Shown in pieces: positions 31,921-37,824 of a stretch of DNA of 37,824 nt. The position numbers and the translations under genes were made by a program. Where the stretch lies: positions 1 through 37,824 of the forward strand of contig CAJOQT010000093.1 in NCBI GenBank assembly GCA_905236875.1, read 5' to 3'. The notes below the pieces were generated by a model that made no database searches, was not told where the DNA came from, and was given only the letters and a program-made list of their open reading frames with translations. Position 1 is the stretch's first letter, and each line of letters begins with the position of its first letter. This stretch comes from an uncultured Prevotella sp. GTDB taxonomy: Bacteria > Bacteroidota > Bacteroidia > Bacteroidales > Bacteroidaceae.

Positions 31921-33291
31921 ATGACAACCCTCAACGACTACCTCCATCAGCACGCCGGCCGACAGCCCCGGAAAGTCGCTGCCGTCTGCGGTGACCAGTG
32001 CCTCACCTACGCAGAGCTCTCCGAACGAGTCAGGTGGCAGGCGGCAGAATACCGCGAAGGAAAGATTGTTCCCTTCGTGACTACCCAGTCCCTTGATTTC
32101 CTCGTCACCTGTTTCGCCATCCACGAAGCAGGAGCCGTCGCCGCCCCCCTCCCCTCAGCGTGCCCGACGCTTCCGCCGTCGGAAGAGGTTCTCCCCTCGG
32201 GGCGGGTCGGGGGTGAAGCTTCCCTCCCTCCCCTCGGGGAGGGTCGGGGTAGGGGTTTGGCCGGGGAGGCTCTCCTCCTTTTCACCACAGGCACCACAGG
32301 CACCCGCAAAGGCGTGATGATCAGTCATCGCGCCATCATAGCCGATGCAGAGAACCTGATTGAGGGACAACACTTCACGCCCGACCTCACCTTCATCATC
32401 AACGGCCCGCTGAACCACATCGGAAGCCTCTCGAAGATATGGCCGGTCATCATGCAGGGTGCAACACTCCATATCCTCGAAGGCATGAAAGACCTTAATG
32501 CCTTCTTCTGTGCCTTGAGCGCCTACCCCAAGACGGCAACCTTCCTCGTACCCGCCAGCACGAGAATCATCCTGCAGTTCAGTGCCGACCGTCTCGCTGC
32601 CTGCGCCGGCCATATCGACTTCATCGAGTCGGGAGCAGCACCGCTGCCCCATGCCGACATGCTACAGCTCTGTCAGCTGCTGCCCAACACACGGCTTTAC
32701 AACACCTACGCATCCACCGAGACAGGCATCATCAGCACCTATAACTTCAACGACGGACGCTGCATGCCCGGATGTCTCGGACAACCCATGAGCCACTCAC
32801 GTATCATTATCACCCCTGAAGGACACATCTCCTGTCAGGGTGACACCCTCATGAGCGGCTATATTTGGGAGGAGTCTTGTTCTCCCCCTAAACAGGGGGA
32901 GTTAGAGGGGGTCTCGGGGGTCCGGGTCTTTACCACCTCCGACCTCGGCTACCTCGATGCTGAAGGCATGCTCCACCTGACAGGACGCGAGGGAGACGTC
33001 ATCAACGTAGGAGGCTTCAAGGTAGCACCTACCGAAGTGGAAGATGCCTGTATGTCAGCACCAGGCGTAAGGGACTGCGTATGCATCTCCGTCGAACATC
33101 CCATTACGGGACAGGCCCTGAAGCTCCTCGTCGTCATGCAGCCCGGAGCCACCCTCGACAAGCGTAGCCTTGCCCGTTACCTCAGCACCCGGCTCGAACC
33201 CCATAAGGTACCTATGCTCTACCAACAAGTAGAACAGGTGGAACGGACATACAACGGCAAAATCAACCGCAAGGCATATTGCTCCAAATAG
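31921..33291 (+). CDS. AMP-dependent acyl-CoA/acyl-ACP ligase with two in-frame repeat insertions
   Basis: A 456-residue adenylating enzyme that activates a carboxylic acid with ATP. Core motifs are LLLFTTGTTGTRKGVMIS (A3, residue 118), YNTYASTETG (A5), FTTSDLGYL (A7), GREGDVINVGGFKVAPTEVE (A8) and NGKINRKAY (A10 with the catalytic Lys). Residues about 77-116 and 317-335 are repeat-derived extra loops. The second holds CSPPKQGELE, the same peptide as in the exporter. The likely role is loading an aryl acid such as 4-hydroxybenzoate or a cinnamate onto the neighbouring ACP; substrate residues cannot be judged by eye. Confidence 0.82.
   Translation: MTTLNDYLHQHAGRQPRKVAAVCGDQCLTYAELSERVRWQAAEYREGKIVPFVTTQSLDFLVTCFAIHEAGAVAAPLPSACPTLPPSEEVLPSGRVGGEASLPPLGEGRGRGLAGEALLLFTTGTTGTRKGVMISHRAIIADAENLIEGQHFTPDLTFIINGPLNHIGSLSKIWPVIMQGATLHILEGMKDLNAFFCALSAYPKTATFLVPASTRIILQFSADRLAACAGHIDFIESGAAPLPHADMLQLCQLLPNTRLYNTYASTETGIISTYNFNDGRCMPGCLGQPMSHSRIIITPEGHISCQGDTLMSGYIWEESCSPPKQGELEGVSGVRVFTTSDLGYLDAEGMLHLTGREGDVINVGGFKVAPTEVEDACMSAPGVRDCVCISVEHPITGQALKLLVVMQPGATLDKRSLARYLSTRLEPHKVPMLYQQVEQVERTYNGKINRKAYCSK
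32143..32265 (+). repeat. GC-rich palindromic insertion 1 in the ligase gene
   Basis: CCCCCCTCCCCTCAGCG, a GACGCTTCCGCCGTC hairpin, CTCCCCTCGGGGCGGG and CCTCCCCTCGGGGAGGG follow each other and add about 40 residues (Pro/Gly/Leu-rich) ahead of the A3 loop. Confidence 0.8.
32870..32925 (+). repeat. GC-rich palindromic insertion 2 in the ligase gene
   Basis: CTTGTTCT, CTCCCCCTAAACAGGGGGAG and TTAGAGGGGG are the same units as in the exporter gene (30620-30655), again read as SCSPPKQGELE. It sits just before the A7 motif, in a hinge-side loop. Confidence 0.85.
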
Positions 33292-33420
33292 CTCTCAAGC
33301 CTCCCCTCTCTTTGGGAGAAGGGGCGGGGATGAGGCTTGTTCTCCCCCTTGTTCTCCCCCTAAACAGGGGGAGTTAGAGAGGGTCCGGGAGTTAGAGAGG
33401 GTCCGGGGTCTCCTCAACAA
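33292..33420. repeat. GC-rich palindromic repeat block between convergent genes
   Basis: Pieces of CCTCCCCTC, CTCCCCC, CTTGTTCTCCCCC and TTAGAGAGGGTCCGGG, some doubled, fill the gap between the ligase and MATE genes and run into the MATE 3' end. The hairpin CTCCCCCTAAACAGGGGGAG could stop transcription from both sides. Confidence 0.75.
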
Positions 33421-34747
33421 ACCCTTTTGAACGCCACTTTCCCGATCGCCAGCGACGAACAAGAATGACACCACGGATGTTCTCGTCGAGGGCAAAGCCC
33501 ACCCACATACCAACGAGCCCGAAGCCGAGGGGGATACCGATAACGTAGCTCAGACCGACGGCAACGCTCCACTGGAAGATGACACCGACAACGAAGGGAT
33601 AGATGGTGTCACCGGTAGCTCTCAGCGTGCTGCCTGCAAAGATGTTGGCCGTGCGTCCTACTTCGAGGAAAATGTCGATAACAAGTACCCAGACTCCCAT
33701 GGCGATGATGTCGGCATTGTCGGTGAAGGCACCAAGAATGTTACGGCCCAGCACAGCAAGAATGATGGAACCGCTGATGGTGATGATCATCGACCAGCGG
33801 AAGAAGTAGTTGCCCAGAATGTAAGCCGCCTGATGGCGGCGCTGGCCGACAAGGTGCCCGACGAGAATGTCGCCGGCCTGCGTGATGCTGAGGCAGAACA
33901 GATAGACGAACATGATCATGTTGTGGCAGTACGCCCTGGCTGCCAGCGCCTCGTTGCTGATCTGGTTGATAAAGAACGTGATGACAACCTGCGAGAGACA
34001 ATAGCTGATGTTCTCGCTCATCGCGGGGATGCCGATATAAAAGAGGTTACGCAGTTCTTGCCAAGGTATCGGACGGAAGTAATGCAACGGAAACCGCTGG
34101 ATATGCACCTTGAAGTGGATGACGGCCAATAGTACCATCGCGATGCCACGACTGGTGGCGGTGGCGATGGCAGCACCTTCGACACCCAGCTGCGGGCAGC
34201 CCCAGTGACCAAAGATTAAGGCGTAGTTGCCGAGGATGTTGAGAACGTTGACAACGCCTGTCACCACCATCGGATAAATGACTTTGTCGGCACTACGCAG
34301 CGATGCCGAGAATGTGAGCGATAATGCTTGGAAGAACGACAGTGCACCAGTGAGCCGGAGATACACCAGACCGTCGTCCATCAGTTCTGGGCGCAGCCCC
34401 ATCAGTTGCAACAGTCCTTCGGCATAAAAGAAAAGCAATGCGCTGACCGTCAATCCCAATACGAGGTTCACCGTCAGTGCCATGCCCATCACCTGTACAA
34501 GACGTTTCCTTAATCCTGCACCGATATATTGGGCGCAAAGAATCGCTGCGCCCATCGAGAAGAACTGATAGACGAGGAAGACGAGCGAGATGAGTTGGTT
34601 GTCGAGTCCCACCGCCGCCACGCTGTTGTCGCTGTAGCGACTCAACATCACTGTATCGACGGCTCCCAGCATCATAACCAGAGCCATCTCAATGAACACC
34701 GGGACGGTGAGTATCTTCAGCTGACGTTTTAGCGATGTGTCAGACAT
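33392..34747 (-). CDS. MATE family efflux transporter
   Basis: A 451-residue multidrug and toxin extrusion transporter with about twelve predicted membrane helices. MATE features include the N-terminal FIEMALVMMLGAVDTVMLSRYS and the two homologous halves (second starting near PAMSENISYCLSQV). It exchanges cations for organic compounds across the inner membrane. The last residues (EETPDPL) and the stop codon lie in the GC-rich repeat block. It is convergent to the polyene cluster and probably not part of it. A gene for a GNAT protein lies 67 bases upstream on the same strand. Confidence 0.9.
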   Translation of the reverse strand: MSDTSLKRQLKILTVPVFIEMALVMMLGAVDTVMLSRYSDNSVAAVGLDNQLISLVFLVYQFFSMGAAILCAQYIGAGLRKRLVQVMGMALTVNLVLGLTVSALLFFYAEGLLQLMGLRPELMDDGLVYLRLTGALSFFQALSLTFSASLRSADKVIYPMVVTGVVNVLNILGNYALIFGHWGCPQLGVEGAAIATATSRGIAMVLLAVIHFKVHIQRFPLHYFRPIPWQELRNLFYIGIPAMSENISYCLSQVVITFFINQISNEALAARAYCHNMIMFVYLFCLSITQAGDILVGHLVGQRRHQAAYILGNYFFRWSMIITISGSIILAVLGRNILGAFTDNADIIAMGVWVLVIDIFLEVGRTANIFAGSTLRATGDTIYPFVVGVIFQWSVAVGLSYVIGIPLGFGLVGMWVGFALDENIRGVILVRRWRSGKWRSKGFVEETPDPL

Positions 34748-34814
34748 TTATAATCTCCAATTATTGTCTTGTTTAGTTTTATGTGTTTTGTGATTTTGTA
34801 AGTTTCCGACCGCT

Positions 34815-35750
34815 TCATTTCTTCCATCGTTTTAGCATGGGGAAGAAGCCTCGCATCATCTGTTTGTACTCTTCCTTGGTCATGGGCGTGGGCATCTGTT
34901 TGTTTACTTCATCGACAAACTGTGCACAATGCTCAATCATCTCGTCCATCGTACATTCTTGCAAGCGCTCGGTTCCGCCGCTTGCCAAAGGCAAGAACTT
35001 GCCATCGGCATAGCAGTACTTACAGTAGTCGAAGTTGATGCTGCCGTCAGCATTGGTACTGCAGTCCTCATTCTTGGTGAGCGGCATACCGCAACTCTGA
35101 CAAAACTGAGGCAGCTGACCTGGCTGCAAGGTTTTCTCCTTGACAGGGAAGGTTGCTTCGTAGGCTTCGAAAGCCTCTGGATGCTCATCGGCCACGAAGT
35201 AGCCCTTGGGCGGACAATAGGTCCCCTCGCGGTTGCCCCAATAGCCGGGAATCAGTTCTTGGGCAAGGAAATACGGCACATCCGACTCCCTCGGCTCTGC
35301 ATGATAGTGAATCTTCAGTTTGCTGGCCAAGTCAAAGCCTGCATGACGGTAGAAATCTATATTTCCTTCCATCTGCAGCAGGCCGATTCCCATCTCCTTG
35401 GCTTTCTCCAATGCAAATTGCAGCAGTTTCAGGCCATAGCCTTTGCGCTTGTAGTCGGGGTGAATGCTAATGGGACCGAATGTCCATGAAGGAAAGAAAC
35501 CCCTCTCCGTCTCCCCCGAGGGGGAGGGAGTGTCAAGGGTGATCTCAGCCTTCGAGAACATCACATGGCCGATGATCTTTCCATCCTCCTCCATCACGAA
35601 ATCCAATTCAGGAATAAAGTCGGGGTCGTTCCTATACTGGTTGAGCACATAGTGCTCTGTGCATCCTGGACGATAGATGTTCCAGAATGCCTCGCGAGTC
35701 AGATTTTCTACTTCGCGATAATCTTGTGGTTGTTCTAATCTGATATTCAT
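34815..35750 (-). CDS. GNAT acetyltransferase with C-terminal zinc ribbon
   Basis: A 311-residue protein beginning at ATG 35750 (MNIRLEQPQDYREVE); the frame upstream is promoter DNA. Residues 1-155 are an N-acetyltransferase with the acetyl-CoA loop region YKRKGYGLKLLQFAL. The C-terminal 90 residues are a zinc-ribbon-like domain with CQSCGMPL and CKYCY, the four cysteines of a metal site. A loop near residue 75 (LDTPSPSGETERGFF) is encoded by a GC-rich palindrome (35499-35540). Substrate is unknown; the zinc ribbon suggests binding of a protein or nucleic acid. Confidence 0.8.
   Translation of the reverse strand: MNIRLEQPQDYREVENLTREAFWNIYRPGCTEHYVLNQYRNDPDFIPELDFVMEEDGKIIGHVMFSKAEITLDTPSPSGETERGFFPSWTFGPISIHPDYKRKGYGLKLLQFALEKAKEMGIGLLQMEGNIDFYRHAGFDLASKLKIHYHAEPRESDVPYFLAQELIPGYWGNREGTYCPPKGYFVADEHPEAFEAYEATFPVKEKTLQPGQLPQFCQSCGMPLTKNEDCSTNADGSINFDYCKYCYADGKFLPLASGGTERLQECTMDEMIEHCAQFVDEVNKQMPTPMTKEEYKQMMRGFFPMLKRWKK
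35499..35540 (-). repeat. GC-rich palindromic insertion in the GNAT gene
   Basis: AACCCCTCTCCGTCTCCCCC and GAGGGGGAGGGAGTGTC form the palindrome CTCCCCCGAGGGGGAG. It gives an in-frame insert of about 13 residues in a loop of the acetyltransferase domain. Confidence 0.7.
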
Positions 35751-35780
35751 TTCTTCTTTTGTTATTTCATTTTGACGGTG

Positions 35781-35812
35781 CAAAATTACGAAGAGTTGCG
35801 GAAAATGCCAAA
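35781..35812 (-). promoter_or_regulatory. Promoter of the GNAT-zinc ribbon gene
   Basis: TTTG at 35812-35809, a 20-base spacer and TAATTTTG at 35788-35781 match the Bacteroidota consensus on the minus strand, 31 bases before the chosen ATG. Confidence 0.65.
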
Positions 35813-35840
35813 TTTCATGAGTCAATGTATCACAGCTCAT

Positions 35841-35890
35841 TTAGAAAAGCGGGAAGCCGCACCGACTTCTTCGGCTTCAGCTTCCCGCCT
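35841..35890 (-). terminator. Terminator downstream of the MNT gene
   Basis: On the minus strand GCGGGAAGC (35888-35880) and GCTTCCCGC (35857-35849) form a 9-base stem with a further CCGA/TCGG inner stem, followed by TTTTCT. This is a strong Rho-independent terminator shape for the HEPN-MNT unit. Confidence 0.7.
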
Positions 35891-35912
35891 TGCGTTTCTC
35901 TACCTTAGTATA

Positions 35913-36287
35913 TTATACTGCTACGCCCGTCCGCATCACCTCGCGGTAGATGGGAGAGTCCTCGCCGCTTTCCAGGAGAATGGGTTCGATGTAAAGGCTC
36001 ACTTTGTCAACGTCTCGACAGAGACTTGACGATGTTTCCCACCATGTTCCTTCCTCTACCTTTGGCACGATGACAGCTACGTCAATGTCGCTCCACTCAT
36101 TGGGACAGTCTTTAGCGTAAGAGCCAAACATCATTACTTTTGTCGCTGGGTCAAAGCGAGGGGCTATAACTTCCTTGTAGCGACGCACTAACTCAAGGGC
36201 AAACTCCCTTGGCAGAATCCCCTGTATGCTGAGCGGCGTGAAGCCTATCGGGTCGACAATTTTTCCTGTAACTTTTCCAGTATCCAT
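35913..36287 (-). CDS. MNT-type nucleotidyltransferase (HEPN-associated antitoxin-like)
   Basis: A 124-residue minimal nucleotidyltransferase. The motif GSYAKDCPNEWSDIDVAV near residue 52 is the GSx10-12DxD signature of the MNT fold. In the HEPN-MNT toxin-antitoxin family, MNT silences a HEPN RNase by adding AMP to it. Here the gene overlaps the broken HEPN gene by 43 bases, the usual arrangement for such pairs. The MNT appears intact. With no working HEPN beside it, it may be a leftover or may act on another partner. Confidence 0.78.
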   Translation of the reverse strand: MDTGKVTGKIVDPIGFTPLSIQGILPREFALELVRRYKEVIAPRFDPATKVMMFGSYAKDCPNEWSDIDVAVIVPKVEEGTWWETSSSLCRDVDKVSLYIEPILLESGEDSPIYREVMRTGVAV

Positions 36288-36509
36288 AAGTAAATCTGTT
36301 TGGTTTGACCTAATATCTCAGCTGTTTTCTCGCGGTTGAGAGCTCGAGCGACTTCATCTTTGATTTCCTGATAGCGAGCCTCGATATTCATTGGCTTGAT
36401 TAAATCAATGAATTTTAATTGCTCCTCACTCATCTTGGTGTATAGGCCACAACCTTAGGTCTTCAGCCACGATGTCAAGCCATTTGTCTGCTCTCTCTTT
36501 GTTTGCCAT
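36245..36509 (-). pseudogene. HEPN-domain gene with internal deletion
   Basis: The start reads MANKERADKWLDIVAEDLR (ATG at 36509), a typical HEPN beginning, but it runs to a stop after 27 residues. In another frame CGLYTKMSEEQLKFIDLI continues to a stop at 36245, matching the HEPN C-terminal part (NIEARYQEI and the last helix). The residues normally between, about 55-60 and including the R-x4-6-H catalytic motif, are missing. The joint lies near AAGACCTAAG/GTTGTGG. A small ORF from ATG 36433 (62 residues) is all that remains readable. Confidence 0.65.
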
Positions 36510-36538
36510 AATTTATTCGTTTATATGGTTTACGGTGG

Positions 36539-36569
36539 CAAAGATACGATTTATTTTTCAGATTATCAA
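36539..36569 (-). promoter_or_regulatory. Promoter of the HEPN-MNT unit
   Basis: TTG at 36569-36567, a 20-base spacer and TATCTTTG at 36546-36539 match the Bacteroidota consensus on the minus strand, 29 bases before the HEPN ATG. Confidence 0.65.
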
Positions 36570-36597
36570 CATTTCCTCGAAAAATCTGCCTTAATTG

Positions 36598-36991
36598 CTA
36601 TACTTTGCCTATTGCCTTGCGGCACTTTTGTTTGTACTTCTCTGACAATTGCGGATGCATTACGGTGCCTCCTCGTTCTATGGTAGCGACGATCTTGAAG
36701 CCGGAATAGAGGCATATCTCACGCATGGCACGGATGGCACCACGTGACTGTTTGAACAGGATGTTCCAAGGCCAGGGGGTGGTACAGGTGCTGAGAGTCG
36801 TCTTTGCCTATCACACATTTCTCTTTAGTGCGGCATGCCATACAACAAATGCAAGGCTTGATGCTCAGGTCGTTGGTATAAACCGTCTGCACCTTGTCAC
36901 CTCTTTGCTCTGCCTCTTCCCGCATGATGTCGAGCATCTGCGAAATCAAGCCCCTTTTCCGTGGGCTTCCGTTTATGATTAGTATGTTCAT
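36598..36991 (-). pseudogene. NADPH-dependent FMN reductase-like gene, broken
   Basis: The start (MNILIINGSPRKRGLISQML) and the following CICCMACRTKEKCVIGKDD are a flavodoxin-like NAD(P)H:FMN reductase. After about residue 68 the frame goes wrong and stops at 36719. In another frame the C-terminal part continues (TPWPWNILFKQSRGAIRAMRE, then YSGFKIVATIERGGT) to TAG at 36598. The central block with the flavin-binding loop is missing. The start overlaps the stop of the upstream acetyltransferase by one base (TAATG), so it was once an operon member. Confidence 0.7.
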
Positions 36992-37518
36992 TAATTCATA
37001 TTTCTTTTAATCAGTTTCATTACTTTTACGGGACAGTCTGAGCCAACTTCCAAATTGGGGCAGAGAGTCTCCTCGCCCGTATCAACAAATCCGCATTTTT
37101 CCATCACGCGACCAGACGCTGGGTTCGAAGGAAAGTAGTCTCCCCAAAGCACTGTAAAACCCTTTTCATTGAAACAATAGTCGATGACCATTCGAAGTGC
37201 ATCCGTACAGATGCCCTTACCCCAAAACGGACGGGCGATCCAATAACCTACCTCTGCTTGATCTTCGGCAATCTTCAGGTTCGATGCAGATGCCGGGAGG
37301 TAGCCCACACAGCCAATGGCCTCTCCTGTCTCTTTCCATATGACTGCCCACATCCCTTCTGCGCTAAAGACATTCCGAATAATCTCCAGACTCTCCTCCA
37401 CCGACTGATGTGGTGGCCATCCGGCGCGAGGCCCTACTTCTGGGTCGCTGGCGTATTTAAACAGCATCTCGGCATCACTCTCCTGCCAAGGACGCAACAA
37501 TAACCTTTTTGTTTCCAT
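36991..37518 (-). CDS. GNAT acetyltransferase (RimJ/RimL-like)
   Basis: A 175-residue acetyltransferase beginning at ATG 37518 (METKRLLLRPWQESD); an ATG at 37533 would add five residues. The patterns VGYWIARPFWGKGICTDAL and NPASGRVMEKCGFV are the acetyl-CoA binding and C-terminal motifs of the RimJ/RimL subgroup, which acetylates N-termini or small amines. The substrate is not known. It has a promoter at 37573-37543 and shares a TAATG junction with the broken FMN reductase gene. Confidence 0.85.
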   Translation of the reverse strand: METKRLLLRPWQESDAEMLFKYASDPEVGPRAGWPPHQSVEESLEIIRNVFSAEGMWAVIWKETGEAIGCVGYLPASASNLKIAEDQAEVGYWIARPFWGKGICTDALRMVIDYCFNEKGFTVLWGDYFPSNPASGRVMEKCGFVDTGEETLCPNLEVGSDCPVKVMKLIKRNMN

Positions 37519-37542
37519 ATTATTTCTAACCATTTAACGCTA

Positions 37543-37573
37543 CAAAATTACAAATTATTACAGTTGCTGCCAA
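37543..37573 (-). promoter_or_regulatory. Promoter of the RimJ/L-like gene
   Basis: TTG at 37573-37571, a 20-base spacer and TAATTTTG at 37550-37543 match the consensus on the minus strand, 25 bases before ATG 37518. Confidence 0.65.
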
Positions 37574-37611
37574 TTATCTGGAATAAGCTGCACGAAAATG
37601 TGATAGATAGT

Positions 37612-37824
37612 CTATTTGCTACGAATATAATGCCCTTCCTGTATGGCGGCGAAGAGGGCGACGCAAGCAATCATCCATGCAACGGGGATGAAGTATGACT
37701 GTCCGATGGTCATCATGCCGACAAAGAGCAGGAGACCTGTTAATTTGTTGGCTTTGGTGTGTAAGTATTCAATCCTATGTCTCACCACATACGAGCAGAT
37801 GGCATTGACCATTTTCACCAGCGC
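37612..37824 (-). CDS. CDP-alcohol phosphatidyltransferase-like protein, C-terminal part (cut by window)
   Basis: The frame enters from beyond the right edge and encodes the last 70 residues of a membrane protein: a basic segment with LHTKANKLTGLLLF, two hydrophobic helices, and the end FAAIQEGHYIRSK. The HTKANKLTG and IQEGH patterns fit the C-terminus of Bacteroidota CDP-alcohol phosphatidyltransferases. The catalytic DGxxAR motif would lie outside the window, so the assignment stays tentative. The gene has no start in the window. Confidence 0.6.
   Translation of the reverse strand, partial: ALVKMVNAICSYVVRHRIEYLHTKANKLTGLLLFVGMMTIGQSYFIPVAWMIACVALFAAIQEGHYIRSK

Noticed and set aside
10680..33291. 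Dialkylresorcinol/full flexirubin pathway
   Set aside because: No DarA/DarB-like aromatase or ketosynthase III-type protein is present in the window, so only the polyene part can be claimed.

Overview
The window looks like chromosome from a Bacteroidota species, most likely a Prevotella-type Bacteroidales. Upstream regions repeatedly carry the Bacteroidota promoter form TTTG/TTG, 18-20 bases, TAnnTTTG, and Shine-Dalgarno sequences are weak. Gene families (DUF4421-like protein, WYL regulator, cohesin/dockerin-like secreted proteins with a Prevotella-style C-terminal tail, short Psd next to PssA) also fit. No tRNA, rRNA or CRISPR array was seen.

Left part (1-9.8 kb): exonuclease and WYL regulator on the minus strand; the phospholipid pair psd-pssA plus a small membrane protein on the plus strand; pyrH and birA on the minus strand; an outer-membrane-like DUF4421 protein; and a two-gene unit of secreted proteins, one with a dockerin-like end and one with two cohesin-like domains. 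The dockerin protein appears to have a stop codon inside its signal peptide. A gene-poor stretch of about 0.9 kb follows (9.74-10.68 kb), with a decayed IS4-like transposase remnant and a large imperfect palindrome.

Centre (10.68-33.29 kb): about 22.6 kb of plus-strand, tightly packed genes forming an aryl-polyene/flexirubin-type type II polyketide cluster. It encodes a ketoreductase, three ketosynthases (two fused to chain-length-factor-like domains), three acyl carrier proteins, two hot-dog dehydratase-like proteins with complementary halves of an active site, a thioesterase, a methyltransferase, three acyltransferases (one fused to a glycosyltransferase), two CrtI-like FAD oxidoreductases, a secreted alpha/beta hydrolase, an SMR-like protein, a LolA-like carrier, an MMPL/RND exporter and an adenylating ligase. 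The inferred pathway is: ligase loads an aryl acid on an ACP; KS, KR and DH build the polyene; acyltransferases attach it to a lipid; SMR, LolA-like and MMPL proteins move it to the outer membrane. No aromatic amino acid ammonia-lyase and no dialkylresorcinol synthase is present in the window.

Right part (33.4-37.8 kb): minus-strand MATE transporter, a GNAT protein with a zinc-ribbon end, an intact MNT nucleotidyltransferase beside a HEPN gene that has lost its middle, a broken FMN reductase, a RimJ/L-like acetyltransferase and the end of a CDP-alcohol phosphatidyltransferase-like gene cut by the window edge.

The most unusual signal is a set of short palindromic repeat families that lie not only between genes but inside open reading frames, in frame. 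They give unrelated proteins the same extra peptides: CSPPKQGELE in both the exporter and the ligase, and a YGGTVEHCM-like peptide in PssA, the LolA-like protein and its neighbour. A TTDDGQR heptad array also forms a linker in a ketosynthase fusion.
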